Origin: Streptosporangiaceae bacterium
Lineage (GTDB): Bacteria > Actinomycetota > Actinomycetes > Streptosporangiales > Streptosporangiaceae
DNA: 14,286 nt
Assembly (NCBI GenBank): GCA_030043395.1
Contig: JASHXW010000342.1
Coordinates: 1-14,286 of the forward strand
Direction of reading: 5' to 3'
The notes under the pieces are model-generated. The model worked only from the letters and a program-made list of their open reading frames with translations, searched no databases and was not told the origin of the DNA. Shown in pieces: positions 6,755 through 13,979 of the stretch. The position numbers and the translations under genes were made by a program. Position 1 is the stretch's first letter; the number at the start of each line of letters is the position of its first letter.

Positions 6755-7795
6755 TCAGTGCTCGGCGGCCGGATCGCGCAGTACGCAACGGAACCCGAGG
6801 TGCCCAGTGGAGGTGTCCACCGTCTCGCCCTGGCGGGCGGCAGGCCGGTAGCGCAGGCAGTAATTCGGCGCGCACAGATGAGAGCCGCCCTTGATCACGC
6901 GGCGGGGGATCTGCGCTCCAGGCTGTCCGGGGACCATGCTCTGCGCCGGGGTGACCACGCGACCGCCGGCCGGATCTGCGGCTGGCCGATCCTGCGGGCC
7001 GCAGCAAGCACGCTGCACCGGCTCCGCCGGTCGATGCTCGAAATAGTCGCTCGTCCACTCCCAGACATTGCCCGCCATGTCGAACAGGCCATAGCCGTTC
7101 GGCGGGAAGCTCTTGACCGGCGTCGTCCTCCTCCACCGGCCCGTCTTGAGGTCCTGCCAGGGGAACTCACCCAGCCACGTGTTGGCCATGATCCTGCCCT
7201 TAGGCGCGGGATCGTCGCCCCAGGTAAAGACCGCCCCGTCCAGCCCGCCTCGCGAGGCGAACTCCCACTCGGCCTCGGTAGGGAGCTGCTTGCCAGCCCA
7301 GGCCGCGTAAGCCTCCGCATCCTCGGCCGCAACGTGGGTCACCGGATGGCGGTCCAGGCCGTCCAGCGTGCTGGCTGGGCCTTGCGGGTGACGCCATTGC
7401 GCTCCCGGAACATAGCCCCACCACTGCATGGGGTCGCGCAGGTCGACTGGGCGGGCCGGCTGGTCGAAGACAAGGGAACCCGGGCGCAGCAGGTCGGGGT
7501 CGGCCTCCGGATACTGCGCTGGGTCCAGTGGGCGCTCCGCGACGGTCACATAGCCAGTTGCCTGCACGAATCGGCGGAACTCAGCGACGGTCACCGGATG
7601 CTCGTCCATCCAGAATCCGCTGACATCGACGCGGCGCACCGGGCGCTCTTCGGGGTAGAAGTCCCGCGAGCCCATCAGGAACTCGCCGCCAGGCACCCAG
7701 GCCATGTTCCTGGCCGCATTCCTGGCCGCAGGGCGCGGCTGGCCGCTCCCAGACGAATGCTGCACCTGGCCGGCTACCGTCGACGTCTCCCCCAT
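6755..7795 (-). CDS. Formylglycine-generating enzyme family protein (SUMF1 type)
   Basis: True FGE oxidises an active-site Cys of sulfatases to formylglycine using copper and O2. This 346-residue protein has the full SUMF1-type domain: MAWVPGGEFLMGS near residue 30, FWMDEHPVTVAEFRRFV, HPVTHVAAEDAEAYAAWAGK, LPTEAEWEFASRGGL, NGYGLFDMAGNVWEWTSDY, the prokaryotic RACCGP segment and the C-terminal KGGSHLCAPNYCLRYRPAAR. The two redox/copper Cys of FGE, spaced C-x4-C, are present at 308 and 313, so this is a likely catalytic FGE rather than an EgtB- or PvdO-like relative. ATG at 7795 has a weak ribosome site but lies only 28 bp after the MBL gene, so the two are probably co-transcribed and translationally coupled. 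No signal peptide, so cytoplasmic. No sulfatase lies in the window; its substrate must be elsewhere. Confidence 0.93.
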   Translation of the reverse strand: MGETSTVAGQVQHSSGSGQPRPAARNAARNMAWVPGGEFLMGSRDFYPEERPVRRVDVSGFWMDEHPVTVAEFRRFVQATGYVTVAERPLDPAQYPEADPDLLRPGSLVFDQPARPVDLRDPMQWWGYVPGAQWRHPQGPASTLDGLDRHPVTHVAAEDAEAYAAWAGKQLPTEAEWEFASRGGLDGAVFTWGDDPAPKGRIMANTWLGEFPWQDLKTGRWRRTTPVKSFPPNGYGLFDMAGNVWEWTSDYFEHRPAEPVQRACCGPQDRPAADPAGGRVVTPAQSMVPGQPGAQIPRRVIKGGSHLCAPNYCLRYRPAARQGETVDTSTGHLGFRCVLRDPAAEH

Positions 7796-7823
7796 CGCTG
7801 CGATCTTACGCAGCCTGGCGAGG

Positions 7824-8654
7824 TTACCCCGGCAAGCCCTCGAATGGCCGCCGGCCGTGCAGGCTGGCGATGTAGCGCTCGGCTGAGCGCCGTATGGCGG
7901 CCGGGCCGTCGCTCATCACGATGCGACCCCACCAGCCGCCATAGATCCGGTCGAACCCGAATCGCTCGACGCGCTCGACGATGTCCCTGATCGTGACCTC
8001 GTCGAGCGGAATGTGGTTCGGATAGCTCCACATGAAGCTGACCCAGTTGCGGTCCTGGACCACGGTGACGGTGTCGCCGGTGAGCAGCGCACCGCGGCCG
8101 CCAGACCCGGCTTGCCAGTGCAGCACCGCGGCGCCGTCGAAGTGCCCGCCGATCCGGGCCACTGTGACTCCCGGCACGGGTTCGGTGGTCTCGTCGAACA
8201 GCTCGATTCGCGGCGAGTGGCGCTGAATCCACTGCTCGTCGGCGCGGGGGATGAGGATCCGGGCATCGAACGCGTCGGCGATCTCGACGTTGGCACCGTA
8301 GAAGTGCGGGTGCGACATGGCGATTGCGGCGATGCCGCCGAGATCATCGATCCGTTCCCGCGCCGCGTCGTCGAGCAGGGATATGCAGTCCCAGAGCACA
8401 TTGCCCTCCGGGGTGCGGACAAGCAGCGCTCGCTGGCCGATGGCGAAGGCAGGCTCGACCCCTATGCCGGTCAGGCCGGGCTCCTCCTCCCGCAGGACGA
8501 CCGCGTGGTCGGCGGCTATCTCGGCCATCGTGATCCAGCGCTGACCCGCCCAGCCGACGTACTGGCGCTCGTCGAGGCAGATCGCGCACTCAGGGGGCGG
8601 TGGGTCAGACTCGTCTTGCTGGACGCCGCACGTGGCGCAGATCCAAGCCGGCAT
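7824..8654 (-). CDS. MBL-fold hydrolase with N-terminal zinc ribbon
   Basis: Protein of 276 residues; the ATG at 8654 follows AGGAGG with ideal spacing. An N-terminal rubredoxin/zinc-ribbon-like knuckle has Cys 6, 9, 23 and 26 (CATC ... CAIC). The metallo-beta-lactamase fold follows: SHPHFYG (H115, H117), GGHFDG (H171) and LLTGDT (D194). Relative to the canonical HxHxDH, the Asp-His part is absent (HPHFYG). The last His near the C-terminus appears replaced in IYGGWWGR. The neighbouring VSFMWSYPNHIPL and FDRIYGGWWGR segments look like conserved features of this MBL subfamily rather than decay. The metal site may hold one ion instead of two. Substrate unknown. First gene of a probable two-gene operon with the FGE-family gene 28 bp downstream. 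Confidence 0.88.
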   Translation of the reverse strand: MPAWICATCGVQQDESDPPPPECAICLDERQYVGWAGQRWITMAEIAADHAVVLREEEPGLTGIGVEPAFAIGQRALLVRTPEGNVLWDCISLLDDAARERIDDLGGIAAIAMSHPHFYGANVEIADAFDARILIPRADEQWIQRHSPRIELFDETTEPVPGVTVARIGGHFDGAAVLHWQAGSGGRGALLTGDTVTVVQDRNWVSFMWSYPNHIPLDEVTIRDIVERVERFGFDRIYGGWWGRIVMSDGPAAIRRSAERYIASLHGRRPFEGLPG

Positions 8655-8702
8655 CGGCAGCCTCCTGTGTTACACCCGCGGTCGGGGCGAGCATGTGGCT
8701 GA

Positions 8703-8734
8703 CTATGTCACCAGCCGCCTATGTCACCAGCCGC
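8703..8734. repeat. Exact 16-bp tandem duplication at the NlpC-like stop codon
   Basis: CTATGTCACCAGCCGC occurs twice, head to tail (8703-8718, 8719-8734). The inner copy carries the last codons and stop of the cell-wall protein gene; the outer copy is non-coding. It looks like a recent slippage event that left the protein end unchanged. Confidence 0.9.
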
Positions 8735-9413
8735 CTGCCGGGATCTTGTAATCATTCACTTGCTGCGGCACCTCGTAGATGGTCCCCTGGGCGGAGTCCG
8801 CCGCCGCGACCATCAGGAGCGGGTGCAGTGAGACGAGCACGCCCACGTGGCCCGGATCTGCTTGCGTGCCCTCCGCGCCAGCCTCGAAGACCAGGGCGCC
8901 CAGCTGCGGGGACGTGGCCTTGGACGTCGGGCTGAGCCAGAGCGAATTCGTGTCGAAGAAGTGGGTGCCGTACTCGAAGCCGGGAACGGCGTCGAATCCG
9001 AAGTGCCGCCAGACGTACGCCGCGAAGTACGTGCAGTCCCAGCCAGATGCGGGAGACGTTCCGCCCGCGACATAGGGGTGATTCAGGCCCGTGGCATATG
9101 TCCGGGCGAACGCGGCTATCTTTGCGCCGATGCTTGCTTGCTGTGCGCCGGCGCTCGCTGGCCGTGACTCATGACGGGCTCCCGCTGCAGGACCAGAAGC
9201 TCCGGCCTTCCGGCGAGCACCCGGATGTTCGGACAGCCGGGCCACGCCGGATCGAGCCACGCCCATCGACGGGTGACGAGATGGGCGCGCCATCGCCAGG
9301 ATGGCGACCAGGAGAACGACGACCAGGGCGGAGGACACCAGCGGCGTGTTCTTGCGGCAGGCCCGGAGGCTGCTTTGCCACCTCGGCAGGCGGTGCCGGG
9401 GACGGTAACTCAC
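8724..9413 (-). CDS. Membrane-anchored NlpC/P60-like protein
   Basis: Protein of 229 residues from a GTG at 9413. A single transmembrane segment (about residues 23-42, TPLVSSALVVVLLVAILAMA) follows a basic N-terminus, so the rest faces outside. A linker rich in Ala, Gly, Arg and Ser (43-92) leads to a C-terminal domain resembling NlpC/P60 or CHAP amidases: NHPYVAGGTSPASGWDCTYF with the likely nucleophile C127, then LGALVFEAG and DPGHVGVLVS with the likely base H189. The usual DCSGF is DCTYF here, so assignment to the fold is reasonable but peptidoglycan cleavage is inferred. It is followed by 69 bp and then the MBL gene. Upstream is an AT-rich island that probably holds its promoter. Confidence 0.78.
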   Translation of the reverse strand: MSYRPRHRLPRWQSSLRACRKNTPLVSSALVVVLLVAILAMARPSRHPSMGVARSGVARLSEHPGARRKAGASGPAAGARHESRPASAGAQQASIGAKIAAFARTYATGLNHPYVAGGTSPASGWDCTYFAAYVWRHFGFDAVPGFEYGTHFFDTNSLWLSPTSKATSPQLGALVFEAGAEGTQADPGHVGVLVSLHPLLMVAAADSAQGTIYEVPQQVNDYKIPAGGW

Positions 9414-9496
9414 GATTCCCGGATCTCAGCGAGCGCAGGGCGCCTGGCGGCGCATCCTGCGAGGCCGACGGATGGCAGCAGACCTTCAGGCATCCA

Positions 9497-9537
9497 TGTC
9501 ATCTTTTAGAGTATAACATACTTAATATCCGTTTTGC
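9497..9537. promoter_or_regulatory. AT-rich island with inverted repeat AGTAT-AAC-ATACT
   Basis: A stretch of about 40 bp of low GC, unlike any other part of the window, lies in the gap between comM and the NlpC-like gene. It contains a perfect inverted repeat AGTATAACATACT (9510-9522). TATACT on the minus strand (in GTTATACTC) could be a -10 box for the NlpC-like gene, with the inverted repeat as an overlapping operator; TATAAC on the plus strand is a weaker alternative. I see no clear -35 hexamer. Confidence 0.45.
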
Positions 9538-9582
9538 TGTAGGGCGTCTCGTCCTGATGCTTCATGCACGCCGCGCCGGCGG

Positions 9583-11202
9583 TCAGGGCGTGCCGAGCCA
9601 CAGGCCGAGTGCGTAGCCGACCTCGGTGAGGCCGGGGCGGGACACTCCGGCCAGGTCAGCCAGCGTCCAGGACAGCCTGATCACCCTGTCGGCACCCCGA
9701 GCGCTGATCCCGCCCAGGTCCATGGCCCGCTCCAGTGGCGTGAGCGCGCCAGGCGCGGGAGCGTACCTGCGGCGCAACTCGCTGCCCGGGATCTCGGCGT
9801 TCAGCCGCCAGGGCGTCCCGGCCAGCCGCGCCGCCGAGCGCTCCCGCGCCAAGCGGACCCGCTCGGCCACCACCGCGCTCGGCTCTGTGAAGGTGCGGTC
9901 GCTGAGCAGCTCGGCGCGGCGCACCGGCAGGAACTCGATCTTCGCGTCGATCCGGTCAAGCAGCGGACCAGACAGCCTGGCCAGGTACCTGCGCCTGGCC
10001 AGCGGCGTGCAGCTGCACTTCGCGCCGGTAGTCCGCGCGCTGGCACATGGGCACGGGTTCGCCGCCAGTACCAGCGTGAACCTGGCCGGGAAGCGCGCCG
10101 TGAGGTTTGCCCTGGCAATCACCACCTCCCCCGACTCAAGCGGCTGCCGCAGCGCGTCAAGCACGTTCCGGTCAAACTCCGGCGCCTCGTCCAGGAACAG
10201 CAGGCCCTGGTGGGCAAGCGATGCGGCTCCGGGCCGGATGATCCCGCTGCCGCCGCCCACGATCGCAGCGCGGGTGGCGGTGTGATGCGGGGCGCAGAAC
10301 GGCGGGGCGGTGACGAGCGGATGGCCGGATGGCAGCGTTCCGGCGATCGAGTGGATGGCGCTGACCTCCAGAGCCGCCGCGGGATCCAGGCGCGGCAGCA
10401 CAGTCGGAATGCGCTCGGCCAGCATTGTCTTGCCGCACCCAGGTGGGCCAAGCAGCATCAGGTGATGGCCGCCAGCCGCGCAGATCTCGGCGGCTCGCCG
10501 GGCGAGTGGCTGGCCGACGAGATCGGCGAGATCCTTCGGCGGAGCCTGTCCGGCGACCGGCGCGAAGCCGATGCCGGGCTCGGCTTGCATAGCTGCCAGC
10601 CCGGGATCGCCATGCTGGCCAGCCCCGGGCATCGTGTCGGCAGCGTGGCCAGGTTCGAGAACGCAGACGTCGGCACCGGCAGGGGAGAATTTGTTACGCA
10701 TAAAGGCCGCGATCGCGGCAAGAGTGGGAGTGCCGATGACCCGCAAGTCCGGGACGAGGGCCGCCTCGGCGACATTCTCGACTGCGACTGCCACGCTGGC
10801 GAAGCCTGCCGCAGCGGCCGCGGCGGCCGCCGGGAGCACGCCGGGGACCGGGCGGACCCGCCCGTCCAGGCCGAGCTCGCCAATGAAGACCACGCCCTTC
10901 AGCTCACCAGCCGGAATGGCCTCGGCGGCCGCGAGAATCGCTAAAGCCATGCCCAAGTCGAAGCCGCTTCCTCGCTTAGGCAGGCTGGCCGGCGAGAGGC
11001 CCACCGTGATCCGCCTGTTCGGCCACTGCTCCCCGGAGTTGACGATCGCGGACCTGATCCGGTCGCGAGCCTCTCGCAGCGCCGTGTCTGGAAGGCCCAC
11101 CAGGAACAGCGCGACCATGCCGTTCTCGATGTCCACCTCGATCTCGACCGGGTGACCTTGCACCCCCACCAGCGCAATGGCGTGGGCGCGAGCGAGCGCC
11201 AT
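9583..11202 (-). CDS. comM: ComM/YifB Mg-chelatase-like AAA+ ATPase
   Basis: ComM (YifB) is a hexameric helicase that drives branch migration when transformed DNA recombines. The 539-residue protein is full length for the family. The Lon-protease-like N-terminal domain (about 1-165) begins MALARAHAIALVGVQGHPVE. The AAA+ core has Walker A GPPGCGKT (252-259) and Walker B LLFLDE (334-339). Four Cys typical of the family's zinc-like site are at 384, 386, 396 and 398 (NPCPC, KCSC). The C-terminal Mg-chelatase helical domain ends LTEVGYALGLWLGTP. The ATG at 11202 follows GGTGAT, which can pair with the 16S tail. The commonly linked yraN gene is not upstream; a divergent secreted-protein gene is there instead. 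dprA is about 4.8 kb downstream. A DnaA-box-like pair lies 127 to 166 bp upstream of the start. Confidence 0.96.
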   Translation of the reverse strand: MALARAHAIALVGVQGHPVEIEVDIENGMVALFLVGLPDTALREARDRIRSAIVNSGEQWPNRRITVGLSPASLPKRGSGFDLGMALAILAAAEAIPAGELKGVVFIGELGLDGRVRPVPGVLPAAAAAAAAGFASVAVAVENVAEAALVPDLRVIGTPTLAAIAAFMRNKFSPAGADVCVLEPGHAADTMPGAGQHGDPGLAAMQAEPGIGFAPVAGQAPPKDLADLVGQPLARRAAEICAAGGHHLMLLGPPGCGKTMLAERIPTVLPRLDPAAALEVSAIHSIAGTLPSGHPLVTAPPFCAPHHTATRAAIVGGGSGIIRPGAASLAHQGLLFLDEAPEFDRNVLDALRQPLESGEVVIARANLTARFPARFTLVLAANPCPCASARTTGAKCSCTPLARRRYLARLSGPLLDRIDAKIEFLPVRRAELLSDRTFTEPSAVVAERVRLARERSAARLAGTPWRLNAEIPGSELRRRYAPAPGALTPLERAMDLGGISARGADRVIRLSWTLADLAGVSRPGLTEVGYALGLWLGTP

Positions 11203-11328
11203 CTAGATCACCAAGGCCGCGCGCCCGATGTGGGTGCCTATCCTGGCCTGATTCGCTTTCACAGCGACCACCTCCAGGCACGACAGTGCCCTGATGGCGG
11301 CCCATCGCGCGAGCGCCAGAGTTCGCCC

Positions 11329-11368
11329 TGTGGATACAGTTGCCTGCCGGCCGAAAGCCTGTGGACAG
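11329..11368. promoter_or_regulatory. Pair of DnaA-box-like sites upstream of comM
   Basis: TGTGGATAC (11329-11337) and TGTGGACAG (11360-11368) lie in the 311-bp divergent gap between comM and the secreted propeller gene. The second is the complement of CTGTCCACA, a form of the actinobacterial DnaA box. First bases are 31 bp apart, same orientation, mirroring the pair upstream of dprA. Nothing else was identified in this gap, which must hold the divergent promoters. Confidence 0.4.
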
Positions 11369-11513
11369 CCAGCCGCGGATGTCGGTGCCGCCTGGTTTAA
11401 TGCCCGCCCGGCGGGTGTGGCCTGGGCCTGACCATGGGCCGGCCGCGGTGGCTCTAGTTCGGCTGGAAGCTCTGGGTTACCTTTCTTGCAGGCCTGCCGA
11501 ATGGGGTTCGCGA

Positions 11514-12617
11514 ATGCGGCGGAGGATACCGGGGCTAGCGGTGCTGGCAGCGTTGGCTTCGGCTTTGGTAGCGATGTCCGGCACCGGTGCCGTGGCCGCG
11601 ATCCCCCGCACCGAAGGTGGCTGGTCGGTCCAGAGCGTTCCGAGCCCGGCCGGGGCGACCAGCGTTTCCCTGAACGGGATCTCCTGCCCGAGCGCCGAAC
11701 TGTGCATCGCTGTCGGCGGCTCCAGCCTGGGAACGCTCGCCGAGAAGTGGAACGGCACGGCCTGGTCGATCCAGACGACTCGGAGTCGGGCGGCGGGGGA
11801 CGTGCTCAATTCGGTGTCCTGCGTCGCCAGGACCGCCTGCGAGGCCGTCGGAGGCTCGGGCAAGGGTGCCGTGGCCGAGGCCTGGAACGGCAGGAAATGG
11901 ACCGGCCAGGCAACGCCGCGTAGCAGCGGAGCTTCGTTCGCGTCCGTGTGGTGCGCTTCCGCGAGCAACTGCGTCGCGGTCGGCGCGAACAACAGCGGTC
12001 CGATTGCGGCAGGCTGGAACGGCAAGCGCTGGAAGCTGCAACCGGGCCTGCCCAAGCACCGCGTCGGCGACTCGCTCCCGGTCGCGCTGACCGGCGTGTG
12101 GTGCGGCTCAACCCGGTCATGCACCGCCGTCGGCTATGCGTTCGACATACCTGGGCCGCACCTGTTCGCCATCGCGACCTGGAATGGCAAGACATGGACA
12201 TGGACCGTGCCGGGCTACGGTGGTGCCCTTTCCGGCATCTCGTGCTCGAAGCGAGTGTGCATGGCCGTCGGGTACACCGGTGCCCCGATTCCCGAACCAG
12301 GCGTGCCAGGGCCCGTGTCCCTGGAGAACCCTGCTAGCGACGGCGGGACCCGGGAACTAGCTCCCAGCCCCAAGGGCGCCAGCTACGGCATGCTGAACTC
12401 CGTCTCCTGCCGCTGGACGATGTGCGAGGCAGTGGGCGGCACCAGCCTGGGAGTTCTCGCGACGCGATGGAACGGCACCAAGTGGTTGCTCCAGGACGCC
12501 CTTGACCCCGAGCCGGACAGCGGTGCGCTGTCCGGAATCGCTTGCACGACGACGAGCGCCTGCATCGCGGTCGGCAGCGCCAGCGGTGCCCCGCTGGCCG
12601 AGGCTTACGTGCGCTGA
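11514..12617 (+). CDS. Secreted seven-repeat protein, probable beta-propeller
   Basis: Exported protein of 367 residues. The ATG at 11514 (MRRRIPGLAVLAALASALVA) opens a signal peptide likely cleaved near residue 28 (AVA); the frame continues upstream to 11340 but without a secretion signal or a better ribosome site. Seven repeats of about 45 to 55 residues follow, each with a (V/I)SC-x4/5-CxAVGG core and, in most, AxxWNGxxWxxQ. The Cys pairs are at 58/64, 103/109, 147/153, 197/203, 244/249, 299/304 and 344/350, suggesting one disulfide per repeat. Seven copies, plus a lone WSVQ strand at the N-terminus and a half repeat at the C-terminus, fit a seven-bladed propeller closed by velcro pairing of its ends. 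Repeat 5 has lost the WNG segment. Ligand unknown; it may bind sugar or protein at the cell surface. Divergent from comM. Confidence 0.87.
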   Translation: MRRRIPGLAVLAALASALVAMSGTGAVAAIPRTEGGWSVQSVPSPAGATSVSLNGISCPSAELCIAVGGSSLGTLAEKWNGTAWSIQTTRSRAAGDVLNSVSCVARTACEAVGGSGKGAVAEAWNGRKWTGQATPRSSGASFASVWCASASNCVAVGANNSGPIAAGWNGKRWKLQPGLPKHRVGDSLPVALTGVWCGSTRSCTAVGYAFDIPGPHLFAIATWNGKTWTWTVPGYGGALSGISCSKRVCMAVGYTGAPIPEPGVPGPVSLENPASDGGTRELAPSPKGASYGMLNSVSCRWTMCEAVGGTSLGVLATRWNGTKWLLQDALDPEPDSGALSGIACTTTSACIAVGSASGAPLAEAYVR

Positions 12618-12663
12618 CTGAGCCTGGGCACGCAGGTGCGGGCAGGCAAGGGACACTGAGGTA

Positions 12664-13956
12664 GTGAAGTGCGATATCGCCGTCATCGGCGCGGGCGCGA
12701 TCGGGCTGAGCACGGCGCTGCACGGCGCGCGGCGCGGGTGCAACGTGGTGCTGGTGGAACGGGCGACAGCGGGCTCGCAGGCCTCTGGCCGGGCTGCCGG
12801 GCTGTTCAAGTCGGTGCAAGCAGACGAGCTGCGCACGCGGATCGCCCGGCGCAGTATCGCCGCCGCGGTCAGCTTCGCTGACTGGGCAGGCGAGCCACTC
12901 CCCGTTTGCCGCTCTGGCAGCTACCTGGTGGCCAGGACGCCCCGGCATGCCCAGTACCTGCGGGCCGAGGCAGCGCAGTCACAGGGCTGGGGCGTTGACA
13001 TCAGCGAGGCGACGCCCGCGCAGCTCGCCGATGCGGTCGGCTACTACCACGGCTCGGGAGGCTCGGGAGGCTCGGGAGGTTCAGGAGGCTCGGGAGGCTC
13101 GGGCGGCTCGGGAGGCTCGGGCGGCTCGGGTCAGGAGCTGGCGCTGTGGTGCCCGGAGGACATCTACATCGACGAGCCGGCCAGCCTGGTGCGCGCGCTG
13201 CTCGACGCCGCCAGGCGGCACGGCGTGCACGTGCTCGAGGGCGAGGCGGCGCAGGCGGTGACGCTGTCGGCCGGCCGGGTGGCCGGGCTGGATACCTCGG
13301 CCAGGACGATCACAGCGCCGGTCGTGGTGGACGCCGCTGGAGCGTGGACCCGGCAGGTGGCCGAGCTGGCTGGCGGCCACGTGGCGCTGGCGACGGTACG
13401 GCACCAGCTTCTGGTCACCGCTCCGACACCGGAAATCGACCCGGCGGCTCCGATCTGCCGGATCGTAGATGCCGCCGTGTACCTGCGGCCGAACCGCGGC
13501 GGGCTGATGATGGGCGGCTTCGAGGCCGACCCGCTCGCGCTGGATCCTCGGGACCAGCCCGCCTCGTTCAGCACCGACGACGTGCCACTGGACCGCCGGG
13601 CGCTTGAGCGGATGGCGGGCCAGGTGGCCCAGGAAGTGCCGCTAGCCATGGCCGAGGCGGCTGAGTTGCGGGGCGGCCTGTTCACCATGAGCCCGGACGG
13701 GCGGTTCCTGGCCGGCCCGGTGCCGGACGTGCCGGGCCTGTGGGTCGCCAGCGGCTGCAACGGCTCAGGGTTTTCGTGTTCGCTCGCCCTGGGCGAGGCT
13801 GTCGCGGACTGGATCACCGGCCAGGATCAGCGGCTGGACATCACCGCCCTCGCACCGGGGCGCTTCGGCGCGTTCACCGAGAAGGAACTGGTCAAGGCCG
13901 GTGCCTGGCAGTACGCGCACTACTACGACCCTGCGTCCCCCGAGCCAGTGCCCTGA
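12664..13956 (+). CDS. DAO-family FAD-dependent oxidoreductase with Gly-Ser linker insert
   Basis: Flavoprotein of the glycine/D-amino-acid oxidase (DAO) family, 430 residues. Residues 4-16 (DIAVIGAGAIGLS) are the FAD-binding GxGxxG motif with the following helix; VVLVERATAGSQASGRAAG is the second FAD contact. DEPASLVRALLDAARRHGV and VVDAAGAWTRQVAELAG are standard DAO segments. The C-terminal SPDGRFLAGPVPDVPGLWVASGCNGSGFS closes the FAD site. The GTG at 12664 is needed to include the dinucleotide motif; a GAGG lies unusually close (3 bases). Residues 130-156 are (Gly-Ser-Gly)9, absent from ordinary members, which explains part of the extra length. The gene starts 46 bp after the propeller gene, with a modest hairpin (12622-12647) between, so shared transcription is possible. 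Substrate cannot be deduced. Confidence 0.9.
   Translation: MKCDIAVIGAGAIGLSTALHGARRGCNVVLVERATAGSQASGRAAGLFKSVQADELRTRIARRSIAAAVSFADWAGEPLPVCRSGSYLVARTPRHAQYLRAEAAQSQGWGVDISEATPAQLADAVGYYHGSGGSGGSGGSGGSGGSGGSGGSGGSGQELALWCPEDIYIDEPASLVRALLDAARRHGVHVLEGEAAQAVTLSAGRVAGLDTSARTITAPVVVDAAGAWTRQVAELAGGHVALATVRHQLLVTAPTPEIDPAAPICRIVDAAVYLRPNRGGLMMGGFEADPLALDPRDQPASFSTDDVPLDRRALERMAGQVAQEVPLAMAEAAELRGGLFTMSPDGRFLAGPVPDVPGLWVASGCNGSGFSCSLALGEAVADWITGQDQRLDITALAPGRFGAFTEKELVKAGAWQYAHYYDPASPEPVP
13051..13131 (+). repeat. 9-bp x 9 minisatellite encoding (Gly-Ser-Gly)9
   Basis: Nine tandem 9-bp units of type GGCTCGGGA, in frame in the oxidoreductase gene. Unit 4 differs most (GGTTCAGGA); units 6, 8 and 9 differ only at the last base. 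All changes are silent. Copy-number change would lengthen or shorten the linker by three residues without a frameshift. Confidence 0.97.
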
Positions 13957-13963
13957 GGTCAGC

Positions 13964-13979
13964 AGCGGCGCGCGCCGCT
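13964..13979. terminator. 16-bp perfect palindrome between convergent genes
   Basis: AGCGGCGCGCGCCGCT fills most of the 22-bp gap between the oxidoreductase stop and the stop of the convergent IPT/TIG gene. It can fold as a 6-bp GC stem with a 4-base loop on either strand, so it may work as a short bidirectional terminator. No T tract. Confidence 0.45.

Noticed and set aside
6671..7990. 439-codon plus-strand open frame
   Set aside because: Antisense shadow of the FGE-family gene, whose conserved motifs and catalytic Cys are clear; long antisense frames are normal in GC-rich DNA.
12622..12647. Terminator between the propeller and oxidoreductase genes
   Set aside because: The stem is interrupted by unequal internal loops and lacks a T tract; too weak to call as a separate feature.
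12334..12948. 204-codon minus-strand open frame
   Set aside because: Antisense to the propeller and oxidoreductase genes, both strongly supported.
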